From assembly GCA_036794765.1 (NCBI GenBank), contig DAIRGB010000010.1, forward strand, positions 1 to 21,197: 21,197 nt of DNA, given 5' to 3'. Origin of the DNA: DAIRGB01 sp036794765. Its GTDB lineage: Bacteria; Patescibacteriota; JAHJAL01. The notes under the pieces are model-generated. The model had not been told where the DNA came from. It did no database searches and was given only the letters and a program-made list of their open reading frames with translations. The position numbers and the translations under genes are program-made. Position 1 is the stretch's first letter; the number at the start of each line of letters is the position of its first letter. Below, piece by piece: positions 19,740-21,197 of the stretch.

Positions 19740-20942
19740 ATGGAGGTGAAAAAAGAAATAAATCAAGGAACTCTGATTTACGGCGGCATTTTGATGCTTG
19801 CTTGTTTGCTAGTGGTCCTGTCACAACCGGTCAATCACTCATCTGCCAAATCAGATACGCCCGTTGATCTAACTTCAAAACAATTTTTACTTCACAAGGC
19901 CACAAAATTGACAATCGACAATAACGGTCAAAAAATTGCTCATATTAGTCGCGCGGCTACGATTGCCCAAGCACTGGCGGAAATAGATATTACTTTACCA
20001 AGCGGAACAATCTCCTTTCCGGACCGGAGTACCCAACTAGACGGAACTCCAACCCGTATTTCCATCTTGGATTCAACGATACCGATAAAAATTATTGACC
20101 AAAATCGCTCCTATTCAATCCAAACCCGCGCGGCTACCGTCAGCGACATACTCGCTTCATGTAATATCCGCTTAAATTCCAAAGACAGAGTATATCCCAA
20201 TCTAGATAAAAAGATCGCTTCCGGCGGTACTATTGTCATTGATCGAGCATTGCCAGTAACTGTCACTTTCGGTGAAAAAAAATATGAATTACAAACCCAA
20301 GCCAAAACTAAAGCCGAATTACTAGCTCAGGCCAAAGAAGAATTGAATATTACCGAAGAGCTGGTCAACAACAATCCCGAAGAAGAAATACACTCCGGGG
20401 AAGAAATATCATTGTCCAGTACTTATTACAAAGAAGTGTCCGAAGATCAGATTATCCCTTTCGAGACCATCTACATTGACAACTATGACATGTTTGTTGG
20501 GGAAGAAACAGTTTTGGAATCAGGTCAAAATGGAACAAAAACAATCACCTATCGCATAAAATATGAAAATGAAAATGAAATAAGCCGTGAAATAATCAAT
20601 GAACAAACAGTTTCCGAGTCTAAACCCACGCGCATCGCTCGCGGTCAAAAGACGCCTGAACCGGAACCGATATATTATCCTGCTCCAACCGGTGTCGGAC
20701 AAGTCGGTACCGCCAGCTGGTATTATTACGGTAGCACCCCGACCTGTGCGCATCGAACCTATCCAAAAGGCACCAATCTCTTGGTGACCAACAATTCCAC
20801 AGGTGCCTCGGTCGTAGTAGTTGTCAACGACTATGGACCGGCCGAATGGACTGGTCGCATTATTGACCTCAATTCAGTGGCATTTTCCGCTATTGCTCCT
20901 TTGGGTCAAGGTTTGGCTGAAGTGACTGTTTCGCCGATATAA
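19740..20942 (+). CDS. DUF348-G5-RlpA-like (DPBB) cell-wall protein
   Basis: 400 aa from the ATG at 19740; a TTG at 19728 lies inside the hairpin loop and is less likely. Residues 11-28 are a single hydrophobic anchor or uncleaved signal (LIYGGILMLACLLVVL). They are followed by two or three DUF348-type domains (about 48-200: ATKLTIDNNGQKIAHI, IPIKIIDQNRSYSIQTRAAT, LPVTVTFGEKKYELQTQAKT). A G5 domain follows (about 210-295, with TVLESGQNGTKTITYRIKYE), then a Pro-rich linker and a C-terminal double-psi beta-barrel of RlpA type (319-400: GTASWYYYGSTPTCAHRTYP, then VVVVVNDYGP, RIIDLNSVAF). The layout matches YabE/Rpf-like peptidoglycan-remodelling proteins; the RlpA-type Asp (DYGP) and His (AHRT) are present. 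It acts outside the membrane. Confidence 0.92.
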   Translation: MEVKKEINQGTLIYGGILMLACLLVVLSQPVNHSSAKSDTPVDLTSKQFLLHKATKLTIDNNGQKIAHISRAATIAQALAEIDITLPSGTISFPDRSTQLDGTPTRISILDSTIPIKIIDQNRSYSIQTRAATVSDILASCNIRLNSKDRVYPNLDKKIASGGTIVIDRALPVTVTFGEKKYELQTQAKTKAELLAQAKEELNITEELVNNNPEEEIHSGEEISLSSTYYKEVSEDQIIPFETIYIDNYDMFVGEETVLESGQNGTKTITYRIKYENENEISREIINEQTVSESKPTRIARGQKTPEPEPIYYPAPTGVGQVGTASWYYYGSTPTCAHRTYPKGTNLLVTNNSTGASVVVVVNDYGPAEWTGRIIDLNSVAFSAIAPLGQGLAEVTVSPI

Positions 20943-20976
20943 TTCGTATCCAATCAAGAATAATTAATCATAATAA

Positions 20977-21197
20977 TTGGTCCGTTTCAGTCAAAATTTT
21001 TTAGTCGACAAGTCTCTGCTGCCTACAATCATCAAGGCAGCAGATTTGTCATCCAAAGATATTGTCGTCGAAATAGGGCCGGGTAGGGGAATATTGACCG
21101 AACAGTTATGTCAAAAAGCCAAGGAAGTGATTGCCTTCGAGATAGACGACGCCTTAATTCCCGATTTAGAAAAACTTCAACAAAAATACCCGAACTT
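20977..21197 (+). CDS. rsmA: 16S rRNA adenine dimethyltransferase RsmA (KsgA), 3'-truncated
   Basis: RsmA dimethylates A1518 and A1519 at the 3' end of 16S rRNA late in 30S assembly. The visible 73 residues begin VRFSQNFLVDKSLLPTII and include SAM motif I VVEIGPGRGILTEQL and the acidic VIAFEIDDALI. In frame, two TAA codons sit directly before a TTG at 20977-20979, and there is no ATG or GTG that would keep the QNFL motif, so TTG is the start. The N-terminus is shorter than usual: the KKSLG that normally precedes QNFL is missing. No ribosome binding site is visible. It lies 34 nt behind the RlpA-like gene and is probably co-transcribed. Confidence 0.93.
   Translation, partial: MVRFSQNFLVDKSLLPTIIKAADLSSKDIVVEIGPGRGILTEQLCQKAKEVIAFEIDDALIPDLEKLQQKYPN

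Noticed and set aside
1..21197. tRNA or rRNA genes
   Set aside because: No cloverleaf with a GTTCRA-type T-loop and no rRNA-like stretch was found on either strand by eye; a tRNAscan run would settle it.

Overview
The window looks like a chromosomal segment of a Candidate Phyla Radiation bacterium (Patescibacteria, Parcubacteria-like). This is an inference from AT-rich DNA, compact gene packing, a threonyl-tRNA synthetase without the TGS domain, a Cys-rich protein of a family I recall mainly from Parcubacteria genomes, many unrecognised small helical proteins, and degenerate 7-bp repeats sitting even inside tRNA-modification genes. TGA is used as a stop (ends near 5513 and 8148), so the UGA=Gly code of Gracilibacteria/SR1 does not apply.

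Layout. 1-9682 is almost entirely minus strand: a partial Cys-rich protein, a HEAT-repeat/SAM-methyltransferase fusion, a hypothetical protein, miaA, a 48-codon ORF, miaB, two coupled hypothetical genes, thrS behind a well-formed T-box leader, two hypothetical genes and an M50-type membrane metalloprotease. 9817-12657 is uvrA on the plus strand, followed by a small gene broken at an A9 run and a terminator. 13223-13841 is a structured intergenic region holding several hairpins, a 51-aa ORF flanked by a 13-bp perfect inverted repeat, and an operator-like palindrome. 13842-16886 is a plus-strand run of six unrecognised helical or coiled-coil proteins in three blocks separated by terminator hairpins that abut the next start codon. 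A 28-bp perfect palindrome terminator then separates this run from minus-strand hpf (long form), serS (interrupted by an in-frame TAA) and an inositol-monophosphatase-family gene. A divergent promoter region leads to a DUF348-G5-RlpA-like cell-wall protein and the start of rsmA.

Functional theme. Much of the recognisable content is translation: tRNA A37 modification (miaA, miaB), Thr and Ser charging (thrS, serS), ribosome hibernation (hpf) and 16S rRNA dimethylation (rsmA). DNA repair (uvrA), membrane proteolysis and cell-wall remodelling make up the rest.

The most unusual signals are: (a) two long palindromes built from inverted arrays of a 10-bp unit, each supplying the stop codon of the gene it follows; (b) degenerate heptamer arrays at six or seven loci, three of them in frame inside miaA and miaB; (c) the Thr T-box with specifier ACC, followed by a palindromic insertion before thrS; (d) the serS nonsense codon; (e) the structured region at 13246-13647; and (f) the unknown gene cluster 13842-16886. 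I see no tRNA or rRNA genes, no CRISPR array and no transposase.
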